Source: WYZ-LMO6 sp964509845 (lineage in GTDB: Archaea > Hadarchaeota > Hadarchaeia > Hadarchaeales > WYZ-LMO6). Taken from it: a stretch of 64,000 nucleotides of DNA. The notes beneath the pieces are model-generated. The model saw nothing but the letters and a program-made list of their open reading frames with translations. It ran no database searches and was not told the origin of the DNA. The stretch lies in contig CAZDZG010000001.1 of assembly GCA_964509845.1 (NCBI GenBank), positions 11,641 to 75,640 of the forward strand, given 5' to 3'. Numbering within the stretch: the first letter of the stretch is position 1; each line of letters begins with the position of its first letter. Below are positions 40,719-49,218 of this stretch, piece by piece. Made by a program: the position numbers and the translations under genes.

Positions 40719-41951
40719 ATGGAAGTCAAAAGGCTGAAAGGGGGCGTGACGGAGGCGGAGGGCTTCCTGGCCGCGGGGGTGAGGGCGGGAATCCGCCCCC
40801 GGGGCCTGGACCTCGCCCTCCTGTGCTGTGAGGATGGGGCTGTTCCTTCGGCGGGGGCCTTCACCACCAGCCTGACCAGGGCAGCCCCGGTCATCCTCAC
40901 CGCCAAGCACCTCCGCAGGGAGCGCAGGCTCGGGGCCATCGTGGCCAACTCGGGCTGCGCCAATTCCTTCACGGCCGAGAGGGGGATGGAGGATGCGAGA
41001 AGGATGGCGGAGCTCACGGCCGAGCTCCTAGGCCTGAAGGTCCACCAGGTGGGGGTGGCCTCCACGGGGATGATAGGAAAGTACCTTCCCATGGAAAAGG
41101 TGGAGAGGGGGATCAGGGAGGCCGTGACCAAACTCTCCTCCTCCCGCAGGGCCTCCCGGGAGGCGGCCAGGGCCATCCTCACCACCGACCGGTCCCCCAA
41201 GGAGGTGGCGGTCAGCGTCGAGACGGAGGATGGGACCGCCGTGACCATAGCGGGGATGGCCAAGGGAGCCGGCATGATCCGTCCCAGGCTGAAAACTGCC
41301 ACCATGCTGGTCTTCCTGACCACGGATGCCAGGGCGGATCCCCTCTTCCTGCGCTCCTGCCTCCAGGAGTCCCTGGACCGAAGCCTGAACATGATAACCG
41401 TGGACAACGACACCAGCACCAACGATATGGTCCTCATGATGGCCAGCGGGAGGGCGGGAAACAGGGAGCTGAGGCAGAGGGATGAGGGGTTCCAGCGGGG
41501 GCTGGACTTCGTCCTTACCGAGCTGGCCAAGATGATCGTCAGGGGGGCGGAGGGGGCCACCAGGATGATGGAGATCAGGGTGAAAAACGCCAGGAGAGGG
41601 GAGGCCAGGAAAGCCGCCCTGACCGTGGCCGGCTCCAATCTCCTCAAGGCCGCCCTCTTCGGAGGGGACCCCAACTGGGGCAGGATAGTGGCCGCCCTAG
41701 GGTACTCGGGCGCCAGGTTCGACCCGAGGAAGCTAACGCTGAAGGTGAAAAGCAGGAGAGGGGAGGTGGTGCTGGTGGAAAAGGGAAGACCCGTGGGAGG
41801 GCCGGAGCTGCCGGAGGCCGTGGAGGTGATGAGGGAGAAGGAGGTGGTTTTTGAGATAGACCTGGGAGAGGAAGGGGGGGAGGAGGCCACGGCCTGGGGA
41901 TGCGATCTCTCCTACGATTACGTGAAGATCAACTCCAGGTACCGGAGCTAG
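40719..41951 (+). CDS. argJ: Glutamate N-acetyltransferase (ArgJ)
   Basis: A 410-residue enzyme that moves the acetyl group from acetylornithine to glutamate, recycling it. The protein is made as a precursor that cleaves itself before a threonine. The site here is T195 in LKTATMLVF, where most relatives have PNMATML; there are two extra residues just before the site. NSGCANSFTAERG and GGDPNWGRIVAALGYSG are family segments. Whether it can also use acetyl-CoA cannot be told. Four bases after argC. Confidence 0.93.
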   Translation: MEVKRLKGGVTEAEGFLAAGVRAGIRPRGLDLALLCCEDGAVPSAGAFTTSLTRAAPVILTAKHLRRERRLGAIVANSGCANSFTAERGMEDARRMAELTAELLGLKVHQVGVASTGMIGKYLPMEKVERGIREAVTKLSSSRRASREAARAILTTDRSPKEVAVSVETEDGTAVTIAGMAKGAGMIRPRLKTATMLVFLTTDARADPLFLRSCLQESLDRSLNMITVDNDTSTNDMVLMMASGRAGNRELRQRDEGFQRGLDFVLTELAKMIVRGAEGATRMMEIRVKNARRGEARKAALTVAGSNLLKAALFGGDPNWGRIVAALGYSGARFDPRKLTLKVKSRRGEVVLVEKGRPVGGPELPEAVEVMREKEVVFEIDLGEEGGEEATAWGCDLSYDYVKINSRYRS

Positions 41952-41960
41952 CCGGTAGGA

Positions 41961-41970
41961 TTTAAAAAAG
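41961..41970 (+). promoter_or_regulatory. Internal TATA element before argB
   Basis: TTTAAAAAAG falls in the 41-base gap after argJ and has 22 bases to the argB GTG, matching other leaderless promoters in the window. It suggests that argB-argD-argF also has its own promoter. Confidence 0.5.
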
Positions 41971-41992
41971 GAAAAGAAAGAGGAAAGCGGGT

Positions 41993-42880
41993 GTGCCGTT
42001 GCAGGAGCCGGCAAGCGTTTTGCTGGAGGCCCTTCCCTACATCAGAAGCTTTCACGGACAGACCATGGTGATAAAGCTGGGAGGGGAGGTGATAGAGAAG
42101 AAGAGGACCCTGGACTCCCTCCTTCAGGACATAGTCCTCCTGCACTACGTGGGGATGAAGCCCGTGGTGGTCCATGGGGGAGGACCCGAGATAACCAGGG
42201 AGATGAAAAGGCTGGGGAAGGAACCGGAGTTCGTGGCGGGGCTGAGGGTCACGGACAAGGAGACCATAGAGATCCTGCACAAGTATCTGGTGGGAAAGCT
42301 GAACACGGAGATCGTGCTGGGAATAAACAGGCACGGGGGAAAGGGGGTGGGGATCTCGGGGATGGATGGCAAGATGATCCTGGCCAGGAAGATCAGGGAG
42401 GTCACCACCCCGGAGGGGGAAAGGGTGCAGGTGGATCTGGGCTTCGTGGGGGAGATAGAGAGGATAGATCCCCACATGGTGAGCTTCCTGCTGGCCAACG
42501 GCTACATCCCCGTCCTCTCCCCCCTGGGCGTGGATGAGGAGGGGAGGAGCCTGAACCTGAACGCGGATACGGTGGCGGCGGAGCTGGCCATCGTGATGGG
42601 TGCGAAGAAGCTCATCCTCCTCACCAACGTGAAGGGTGTTCTAAGGGATCCCAAGGACGAGAGCACCCTCATCTCCCGGCTGACGGTGGAGGAGGCCAAG
42701 GCCCTGCTTGCCTCGGGGGTGGTGACGGGGGGAATGATTCCCAAGCTCAAGGCCTGTATCAGGGCGGTGGAGGGGGGGGTGGAGAGGGCCCACATCCTCC
42801 AGGGGACGATGCCCCATGCCCTGCTCCTGGAGCTCCTGACGGACAAGGGAGCCGGAACGATGATAGAAAAGGGAAGCTAG
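41993..42880 (+). CDS. argB: Acetylglutamate kinase
   Basis: A 295-residue amino acid kinase. MVIKLGGEVIEKKRTLDSL and VVVHGGGPEITREMKRLG carry the ATP and substrate glycine loops, and VTGGMIPKLKACIRAVEGGV the C-terminal lysine. It phosphorylates acetylglutamate. The N-terminal helix of about 20 residues (EPASVLLEALPYIRSF) is the type found in arginine-sensitive hexameric enzymes, so feedback inhibition is possible. GTG start; its TAG is followed immediately by the argD ATG. Confidence 0.94.
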   Translation: MPLQEPASVLLEALPYIRSFHGQTMVIKLGGEVIEKKRTLDSLLQDIVLLHYVGMKPVVVHGGGPEITREMKRLGKEPEFVAGLRVTDKETIEILHKYLVGKLNTEIVLGINRHGGKGVGISGMDGKMILARKIREVTTPEGERVQVDLGFVGEIERIDPHMVSFLLANGYIPVLSPLGVDEEGRSLNLNADTVAAELAIVMGAKKLILLTNVKGVLRDPKDESTLISRLTVEEAKALLASGVVTGGMIPKLKACIRAVEGGVERAHILQGTMPHALLLELLTDKGAGTMIEKGS

Positions 42881-44068
42881 ATGAGAAGGTTCTTTGAGCT
42901 GGATCGAAGGTACCTGGCCCAGACCTACAAGCGAATGCCGGTGGTTTTCGAAAGGGGAAGGGGCATTTTCCTCTGGGACCTGAACGGCAAAAGGTACCTC
43001 GACTTCGTCTCAGGAGTTTCCGTGAGCCTGCTTGGCCACGCCGACCCCGAGCTATGCCTTGCGCTATGCCGGCAGGCAAGGAGGCTCATCCACATGACCA
43101 ACCTGGTTTACATAAGGGAGCAGGCGGAGCTGGGGAGGGAGCTGGCCAGGATAGCCCCGGGGAGGATTGACAAGTTTTTCTTCTGCAACTCCGGGGCGGA
43201 GAGTGTGGAAACGGCGCTGAAGCTGTCGGTGAAGCACACGGGCAGGAGAAAGATCGTGGTGATGGAGAATTCCTTCCACGGGAGGACGCTCGGGGCCCTC
43301 TCCGCCACCTGGAAGCCCTCGTACCGGCAGCCCTTCGAACCCCTCCTACTCCCCAACTTTCAGTTCATACCCTTCAACGACCTCTCCGCGGCCGAGCGAG
43401 CGGTGGATGAGGAGACGGCCGCGGTGCTGGTGGAGCCCATCCAGGGGGAGGGGGGGGTGAGGGTGGCCTCCCCTGAGTTCCTGCCAGGTCTGAGGAAGCT
43501 GTGCGACGAGAGGGGGGCCCTCCTCATCCTGGATGAGGTGCAGACCGGGATGGGCAGAACGGGTAGGTGGTTCGCCTGCGAGCACTGGAGGGTGGAGCCC
43601 GACATCCTAACGCTGGCCAAGGGGCTGGGCGGGGGGGTTCCCATAGGATGCACGGGGGCCAGGAGCGAGGTAATGGCCAGCTTTTCCCCCGGGGATCACG
43701 GGAGCACCTTCGGGGGGAATCCCCTGGCCTGCACGGCCGCCCTAACCGTAATAAGGATACTGAAGAGGAGGAAACTGGTCAGGAGGGCGGACAGAATGGG
43801 GAGATACTTCCTGAGGGGCCTGCAGGAGCTGGAGGAGGACCATCCCTCGGTGCGGGAGGTCAGGGGGAAGGGACTGATGCTGGGGATGGAGCTGGATAAG
43901 GAGGAAAGGGCGGAGGAGGTGGTCATGGGGGCTCTGAAAAAGGGTTTCCTCCTGAACGTCACGGCTGGCAGGGTCCTGAGGTTCCTCCCTCCGCTGGTGG
44001 TGGAGCGCTCCCACATCGATGCCCTCCTCTCCCTCCTCGACGAGCTGCTCAGGGGGTCGGGGGGATGA
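42881..44068 (+). CDS. argD: Acetylornithine aminotransferase
   Basis: A 395-residue fold-type I PLP enzyme. The PLP lysine is in LTLAKGLGGGVPIG, the aspartate in LLILDEVQTGMGRTG, and NSGAESVETALKL binds the phosphate. It makes acetylornithine from the semialdehyde, and relatives also act in lysine synthesis. It is joined to argB with no gap and to argF by an ATGA overlap. Confidence 0.94.
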   Translation: MRRFFELDRRYLAQTYKRMPVVFERGRGIFLWDLNGKRYLDFVSGVSVSLLGHADPELCLALCRQARRLIHMTNLVYIREQAELGRELARIAPGRIDKFFFCNSGAESVETALKLSVKHTGRRKIVVMENSFHGRTLGALSATWKPSYRQPFEPLLLPNFQFIPFNDLSAAERAVDEETAAVLVEPIQGEGGVRVASPEFLPGLRKLCDERGALLILDEVQTGMGRTGRWFACEHWRVEPDILTLAKGLGGGVPIGCTGARSEVMASFSPGDHGSTFGGNPLACTAALTVIRILKRRKLVRRADRMGRYFLRGLQELEEDHPSVREVRGKGLMLGMELDKEERAEEVVMGALKKGFLLNVTAGRVLRFLPPLVVERSHIDALLSLLDELLRGSGG

Positions 44069-45003
44069 AGAGGGACCTGCTGGGCATGGAGGACCTGAGC
44101 AGGGAGGAGGTGGAGGAGCTCCTCAGGCTGGCCTCGGTTTACAAGGAGCGGAGGGGTAGGCACGATCAGGACCTGCGGGGGAAAAGCGTGGCCCTGCTTT
44201 TCGAGAGGCCCTCCACCCGAACCAGGGTGTCCTTCGAGGTGGCCATTTACGAAATGGGGGGCAATCCCCTTTTCCTGAGCTCCCAGGAGCTCCAGCTGAG
44301 CAGGGGGGAGACGATAGCCGACACCGCCAGAACCCTCAGCCGCTACGTTCACGGCATCGTGGCCAGGGTCTCCTCCCACTCCCACCTGGTGGAGCTGGCC
44401 AAGCACAGCACGGTTCCCGTGATCAACGCCCTGAGCCCCCTCCAGCATCCCTGCCAGGCCCTGGCCGATCTGCTCACCATGCTGGAGCACAAAGGGAGGC
44501 TGGAGGGGCTAAAGGTGGCCTGGGTGGGGGACGGGAACAACGTCTGCACCTCCCTCATGCTGGGGTGCTCCACCATGGGATGCCACTTCTCCGCCGCCAT
44601 ACCCCAGGGATATGAGCCTCCCCAGGAGTTGGTGGAGGAGGCGCACCGCAGGGCCGAGAGGAGCGGGGGAAGCGTCAGGATCCTCCACCGCCCTGCGGAG
44701 GCCGTTTCGGGGGCGGACGTGGTGTACACCGACGTCTTCATCTCCATGGGGAAAGAACATGAAAGGGAGAGGAGGGAGAGGGACTTCCGGGGCTTCCAGG
44801 TCAACTCGGAGCTCCTCTCCCTGGCCGATCCGCGGGTGATCTTCATGCACTGCCTCCCCGCCCACCGGGGTGAGGAGGTCACCGACGAGGTCCTGGACGG
44901 ACCACACTCGGTGGTCTTCGACCAGGCTGAAAACAGGCTCCACGTTCAGAAGGCCGTCCTCTTCAAGTTCCTGCAGGGGTCAGGGCTCCCCGGAGCATCC
45001 TGA
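44065..45003 (+). CDS. argF: Ornithine carbamoyltransferase
   Basis: A 312-residue enzyme that makes citrulline. The carbamoyl-phosphate motif FERPSTRTRVSFEVA, HPCQALADLLTM, and FMHCLPAHRGEEVTDEVLDG are all present. It closes the arg operon. The last 41 bases overlap the convergent geranylgeranyl reductase gene. Confidence 0.95.
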   Translation: MKRDLLGMEDLSREEVEELLRLASVYKERRGRHDQDLRGKSVALLFERPSTRTRVSFEVAIYEMGGNPLFLSSQELQLSRGETIADTARTLSRYVHGIVARVSSHSHLVELAKHSTVPVINALSPLQHPCQALADLLTMLEHKGRLEGLKVAWVGDGNNVCTSLMLGCSTMGCHFSAAIPQGYEPPQELVEEAHRRAERSGGSVRILHRPAEAVSGADVVYTDVFISMGKEHERERRERDFRGFQVNSELLSLADPRVIFMHCLPAHRGEEVTDEVLDGPHSVVFDQAENRLHVQKAVLFKFLQGSGLPGAS

Positions 45004-46123
45004 CCAGGGCTCCGGGTCCCAGGCCGGAGAGGAGGAGGGGAAGGTTCAGGAGAAGGGGGCCCAGCAGGGTGGAGTGCCGATCGAAGTCGGCCGCACGCAG
45101 GATCTCCTCCTTCACCTCCCGTAGGATCCTGACCAGGAGGTCCAGCTCCCGATCCGACAGGGGGATCAGAAGCCTCCTGAGCATCCTCCCTATCCTGAGC
45201 TCCCTTCCAAAGCATCTTTCCACCTCCCTGGGGTAGAGTTTCAGCTGTTCCTTCCCCCTCTCCAGCGAGAGGGAAAGGGCGCGGGAGGCCAGGAGGGAAC
45301 AGGAAAGTCCCAGGTAGAGCCCCCCTCCGGTCAGGGGCTTCACCTGACAGGCCGCGTCCCCCACCAGCAGGATGGATCCCCTGAGGATGGTGCGGGGGGG
45401 ATCGTAGGGGATGAGGCCGAAGGAGGTTTTCCCCGGCTTCCCCCTGAGGCGGGGGGAGAGGAGCCGGAGGAGGGAACGGAGGACCTCACCAGGATCCCCG
45501 CGCAGGGTTCCCACCCCTACCCTCACCCTCTCCCCCGCCGGAACCAGCCAGCCGAAGAGCCCCACGGTGCGGCTGCTCAGGTAGACCTCGGCGGTGTCGG
45601 GTTCGGCCTCCCCCCTCACCTCCACCTGCGCACACCTCAGGTACCTCCTCCTCCCCACCATTCCACTTCTCCTGGCCACGAGGGAAGCGGCCCCATCCGC
45701 CCCCACCAGCACCTTCCCCTCCACCTCCTCCCCCCCCTGAAGCCTCACGGTTCCCCCCCTTACGTCCAGGCACCTCGTCCCCAGCCGCAGCTCCGCCCCC
45801 GCCTCCTGCGCCCTCTCCGCCAGGTGGCGATCGAAGGCCTCCCTGTCCAGCACCAGCGCCTCCACCCTTCCCCTGTCCAGCTCCAGCACCTCACCGGAGG
45901 GGGAGCGGATCAGGCCCCTCCTCAGCCCGCTCAGGGCGAACCTCTCCACCCTCAACCCCAGCCTCCTCATTCCCTCCCTCCCCACCACCCCCGTGCAGCG
46001 CACCGGCCTACCCACGGCCCCGTGCTCCTCCAGGATCAGGACATCAAAACCCTCCCTCGCCACCTTCTCGGCCAGAAAGCAGCCGGAGGGTCCTCCTCCC
46101 ACCACCAGCACTTCCCTCTCCAA
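44963..46123 (-). CDS. Geranylgeranyl reductase family FAD protein
   Basis: A 386-residue flavoprotein of the archaeal geranylgeranyl reductase group. The dinucleotide loop is VLVVGGGPSGCFLAEKVA. RPVRCTGVVG carries the family cysteine, and ILLVGDAACQVKPLTGGGLYLGL is the second FAD motif (GD). Such enzymes saturate the isoprenoid chains of archaeal membrane lipids. Archaea often have several paralogs, and which lipid step this one does is unknown. A TTG start at 46123 gives the family N-terminus; no ATG is available close by. Confidence 0.88.
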   Translation of the reverse strand: MEREVLVVGGGPSGCFLAEKVAREGFDVLILEEHGAVGRPVRCTGVVGREGMRRLGLRVERFALSGLRRGLIRSPSGEVLELDRGRVEALVLDREAFDRHLAERAQEAGAELRLGTRCLDVRGGTVRLQGGEEVEGKVLVGADGAASLVARRSGMVGRRRYLRCAQVEVRGEAEPDTAEVYLSSRTVGLFGWLVPAGERVRVGVGTLRGDPGEVLRSLLRLLSPRLRGKPGKTSFGLIPYDPPRTILRGSILLVGDAACQVKPLTGGGLYLGLSCSLLASRALSLSLERGKEQLKLYPREVERCFGRELRIGRMLRRLLIPLSDRELDLLVRILREVKEEILRAADFDRHSTLLGPLLLNLPLLLSGLGPGALVRMLRGALTPAGT

Positions 46124-46158
46124 CTTCTCTCAAGCCTTAAGAGGGAGGGGGATAAAGG

Positions 46159-46473
46159 ATGAAGATGAAGGCTGTTTTTTACGCCCTGGCGGGCGCGCTC
46201 CTTCTCCTCCTTCCCGGTTTCCTCCTGAGCCTGGTGGCCTACCCTGAGAAGGACCGGTTGAGCCTCCCCCTGAGGATGGCCGTCAGCCTGGGACTGGGGG
46301 TCCTCCTCAACGTCTACCTGGGCATCTTGCTGGGAAGGCTGGGCCTCCTGCGGACCTCCCCCTTTCTCCTCTCCAACCTCCTCCTCTGCGCCGGGCTGGC
46401 CGTCGCGGCCTTCGCCAGGGGGGCCTATCCCTTTCACCAGCTCCGGAGGGTGAGGGGTCAGGAGGGAAAATGA
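46159..46473 (+). CDS. Small membrane protein
   Basis: A 104-residue protein with three membrane segments (about 4-27, 39-61, 70-88) and a basic cytosolic tail. The LLLPGFLLSLVAYPEKDRLSL and MAVSLGLGVLLNVYLG stretch resembles the N-terminal part of DUF1616 membrane proteins, but only that part is present. A second ATG at 46165 lies 23 bases from a CTTAAG and may be the true start. It touches the next small gene (TGAATG). Function unknown. Confidence 0.6.
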   Translation: MKMKAVFYALAGALLLLLPGFLLSLVAYPEKDRLSLPLRMAVSLGLGVLLNVYLGILLGRLGLLRTSPFLLSNLLLCAGLAVAAFARGAYPFHQLRRVRGQEGK

Positions 46474-46650
46474 ATGGGCATCCCGGAGAGCTACCGCAGC
46501 CACTACATCTACCAGATCCTGCAGGGGTGGAGGTTCTCCAGGTTCCTGAGGGAGAGGTACCAGCTGACCATGGAGGATTATGAGAAGCTTGAGGAGTCCA
46601 AGAGGAAGGAAATCTGGGAGGAGTTCCTGAGGTACTGCGGAAGGAACTGA
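46474..46650 (+). CDS. Small protein, 58 residues, unknown function
   Basis: A 58-residue frame starting MGIPESYRSHYIYQILQGWR directly after the membrane protein stop and ending at a TGA two bases before the nucleosidase ATG. It is helical and aromatic-rich (WRFSRFLRERYQLTMEDYEKL) with a single Cys near the end. Tight spacing to both neighbours and codon style support a real gene. I do not recognise the family. It could be a small partner of the membrane protein. Confidence 0.6.
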   Translation: MGIPESYRSHYIYQILQGWRFSRFLRERYQLTMEDYEKLEESKRKEIWEEFLRYCGRN

Positions 46651-46652
46651 AC

Positions 46653-47585
46653 ATGAGAAGGGTCCTGCTGGACATGGATCCGGGGATAGACGATGCCCTG
46701 GCCCTTCTCCTGGCCCTGCGCTCCCCGGAGCTGGAGGTGGAGGCCATCACGACGGTCGCCGGAAACGTGGAGGTGGAGAAGACCACGCGGAACGCCCTTA
46801 GGCTCCTGGAGGCCCTGGCCCTGCGCTCCCCGCCTGTGGCCGGGGGATGCTCAGGGCCCCTGATTCGTCCCCTTCTTACGGCCAAGCACGTTCACGGAGA
46901 GGATGGGCTGGGGGGAGTGGCCCTCCCCGAACCCAGTCTGTCCCCCCTGCCCAGGCACGCGGTGCAGGTGATGGCGGAGGTCGTGGGGAGGGGGGCCAGC
47001 GTGGTCTGCACGGGTCCCCTCACCAACCTGGCCCTCGCCCTCCTCCTCCACCCGCGGGAGCTGAGAGGGGCAAGGGAGGTGGTGGTGATGGGAGGGGCTT
47101 ACGGCCTCTCCCCCTTCGGCCACGGGAATGTCACGCCGGTGGCGGAGTACAACGTGTACGTGGATCCGGAGGCGGCCGAGCTGGTCTTCGGCTCCGGCCT
47201 CCCCCTGCTGGCGGTCGGCCTGGACGTCACCATGGACCCCTCGGCCATGCTCTCGCGCCGGGAATACGTTAAGCTGAAGAGGGCCGGGACCAGGGAAGCT
47301 GAGCTGGCGGCCAGGCTCCTCCGTCCCCTGCTGGAGAGGTTCGACAGGGTGGCCCTCCACGATCCCATGGCGGTCGCCGCCCTCCTGGATCCATCCCTCT
47401 TCCGGGTGGGGAGGTACGAGGTGAGGGTGGAAACCAGGGGGGAGCTCACGAGGGGACAGACGGTGGTGGATAGGAGGGGATTCTCCCTTCCGGGGGAGGA
47501 ATGGAGGGGTCACAGGATAAAGATCTGCGAGGAGGTGGACGGAGAGGGTTTCCGCCAGCTCTTCCTGGAGAGGTTGATGGGTTGA
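46653..47585 (+). CDS. Inosine-uridine preferring nucleoside hydrolase
   Basis: A 310-residue nucleosidase. The calcium-binding LLDMDPGIDDALALLLAL (DxDxGxDD) is at residues 5-22. Further active-site parts are TVAGNVEVEKTTRNALRLL, GPLTNLALALLLHPR and EYNVYVDPEAAEL. It splits ribonucleosides into base and ribose. The next gene is a PfkB/ribokinase, overlapping by a TTGA, so ribose from the hydrolysis may be phosphorylated at once. This is a plausible nucleoside salvage pair. Confidence 0.92.
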   Translation: MRRVLLDMDPGIDDALALLLALRSPELEVEAITTVAGNVEVEKTTRNALRLLEALALRSPPVAGGCSGPLIRPLLTAKHVHGEDGLGGVALPEPSLSPLPRHAVQVMAEVVGRGASVVCTGPLTNLALALLLHPRELRGAREVVVMGGAYGLSPFGHGNVTPVAEYNVYVDPEAAELVFGSGLPLLAVGLDVTMDPSAMLSRREYVKLKRAGTREAELAARLLRPLLERFDRVALHDPMAVAALLDPSLFRVGRYEVRVETRGELTRGQTVVDRRGFSLPGEEWRGHRIKICEEVDGEGFRQLFLERLMG

Positions 47586-48505
47586 TCCCCCGGCTGGTGG
47601 TGGTGGGAAGCCTGCACGTGGATCTGGTGCTTAGGGTGAGCAGGCTTCCCAAGGCGGGGGAAACCGTGCTGGGGGAGGAACTGAGGGTGGGAATGGGCGG
47701 GAAGGGGGCCAACCAGGCGGTGGCGGCGGCCAGGCTGGGGGCCAGGGTCTGGATGGTGGGAAAGGTGGGAAGGGATGAGGAGGGGAGGAGGATGGTGGAG
47801 GAGCTGCGCAGGGAGGGGGTGGACGTCTCTCACGTGAGGGAGGACCGGAGACCCTCGGGAAGGGCCCTCATCCTGGTGGAGAGAGGGGGGGAGAACATGA
47901 TAGGAGTTTACCCCGGCGCGGATCTGGGGTGCGGGAGGAGGGAGGTGGAGGAGGCCGGGGATCTCATCAGGGGGGCGGATCTCCTCCTCACCCAGTTGGA
48001 GATACCGCTCCCGGCCGTGAGGAGGGCGTTGGAGCTGGCGGGGGGAAGGAGCCTCCTCAACCTGGCCCCCTACCGCCCCTTGCCCGAGGAGGTTTGGAAA
48101 AGGGCGGGAGTGGTGGTGGCCAACAGGGTGGAGGCGGGGCAGGCGGTGGGAGGGGGGAGGGTGGAGGAGGTGGCCAGGAGGCTCCTGGAGAAGGGGCCGA
48201 AGGGAGTGGTGATAACCCTGGGGGAGAGGGGCGCCTACTTCCTGACGGAGGAGGAGGGGGGAAGGGTTCCGGGGGTAAGGGTGAGGGTCAGGGATAGCAC
48301 GGGGGCGGGGGATGCGTTCTGCGGGGCCCTGGCCGTGGCGCTGGCTTCGGGCAGGCCCTTGGAGGAAGCCGTGTGGTGGGCCAACTGCGCCGGGGCCCTG
48401 GCCACCACCAGGATGGGCGCCCGGGAAGCCCTCCCCTTCCGCGAGGAGGTGGAACGCCTCTTCCGGAGGGCGAAGAATTTAAGGGTGAGAGAAAGAAGAA
48501 GGGTT

Positions 48506-48520
<15 letters not shown>
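47582..48520 (+). CDS. PfkB-family sugar kinase (ribokinase-like)
   Basis: A 312-residue PfkB kinase. GSLHVDLVLRV and GMGGKGANQAVAAARLGARVW are the ribokinase N-terminal signature, and DSTGAGDAFCGALAVAL carries the catalytic aspartate. Ribokinase or nucleoside kinase activity is likely. The TTG at 47582 overlaps the nucleosidase stop; a GTG at 47597 is an alternative, while the longer upstream frame lies inside the nucleosidase gene. Its stop codon lies 15 bases inside the downstream tRNA gene on the same strand. Confidence 0.87.
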
Positions 48521-48581
<61 letters not shown>

Positions 48582-48659
48582 CAGTCCCCTTTTGAAACCC
48601 CAGCGCCCGGAGCTACGGATGCTGGAGGGAAAAGAGGGGAGGGAGGAACCATCGCAGAG

Positions 48660-49214
48660 CTAGCCCAGAGGAAAAACCCTGAGATCCTCGTAGATGGGGC
48701 CCTCGGATGTAAGCGTGCTCTTCTTCAGGTGGACCTCCCTCACCTCCACCCTTCCGAACTCCTCCTTCCTTCCCCTTTCCACCGCCCGCAGAAGGGTTTC
48801 CCTGCTCTCCACCTTCTTCACCCTGGCCAGCGTGAGGTGGGGGACGAACTCTGTGTCCCTGGGAAAACCCAGCTTGGCCAGCTCCCTGTCCAGACTCCTC
48901 TGCAGGGAGGAGAGGGCCTCCCACCCCTCCCCCACCCCGGCCCAGATCACCCTCACGTACTGCGGGCTGGGAAAGACCCCCGTCCCCTTCACCTCCATGA
49001 CGAAGGGGGAAAACCCTCTCACCCCCCTCCTCAGGGCTTCCTCCACCTCCCCCAGCCTTCCCTCCTCCACCTCCCCCAGGAACTTCAGGGTGAGGTGAAG
49101 GTTCTCGGGCTCCACCAGCTTCAGGGTGGCCCCCGCCTGCAGGAGCTGGTGCTGGAACCTCACCAGCCTGTCCCGCATCTCCTCGCTTATCTCCACGGCT
49201 ACGAAGGACCTCAT
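48660..49214 (-). CDS. thpR: RNA 2',3'-cyclic phosphodiesterase
   Basis: A 184-residue 2H phosphoesterase. The two HxTx motifs are HLTLKFLGEV and HLTLARVKKV. It opens 2',3'-cyclic phosphate RNA ends, and relatives ligate tRNA halves in vitro. RSFVAVEISEEMRDRLVRFQ is the family N-terminus. It follows CDC48 with four bases between stop and start. A link to tRNA splicing is family knowledge; no intron is seen in the nearby tRNA. Confidence 0.92.
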   Translation of the reverse strand: MRSFVAVEISEEMRDRLVRFQHQLLQAGATLKLVEPENLHLTLKFLGEVEEGRLGEVEEALRRGVRGFSPFVMEVKGTGVFPSPQYVRVIWAGVGEGWEALSSLQRSLDRELAKLGFPRDTEFVPHLTLARVKKVESRETLLRAVERGRKEEFGRVEVREVHLKKSTLTSEGPIYEDLRVFPLG

Positions 49215-49218
49215 CCCC

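Noticed and set aside
47501..47581. ATG start at 47501 for the PfkB kinase
   Set aside because: It would place 27 residues inside the nucleosidase gene. The family begins close to the VVVGSLHVDL strand, fitting the TTG at 47582.
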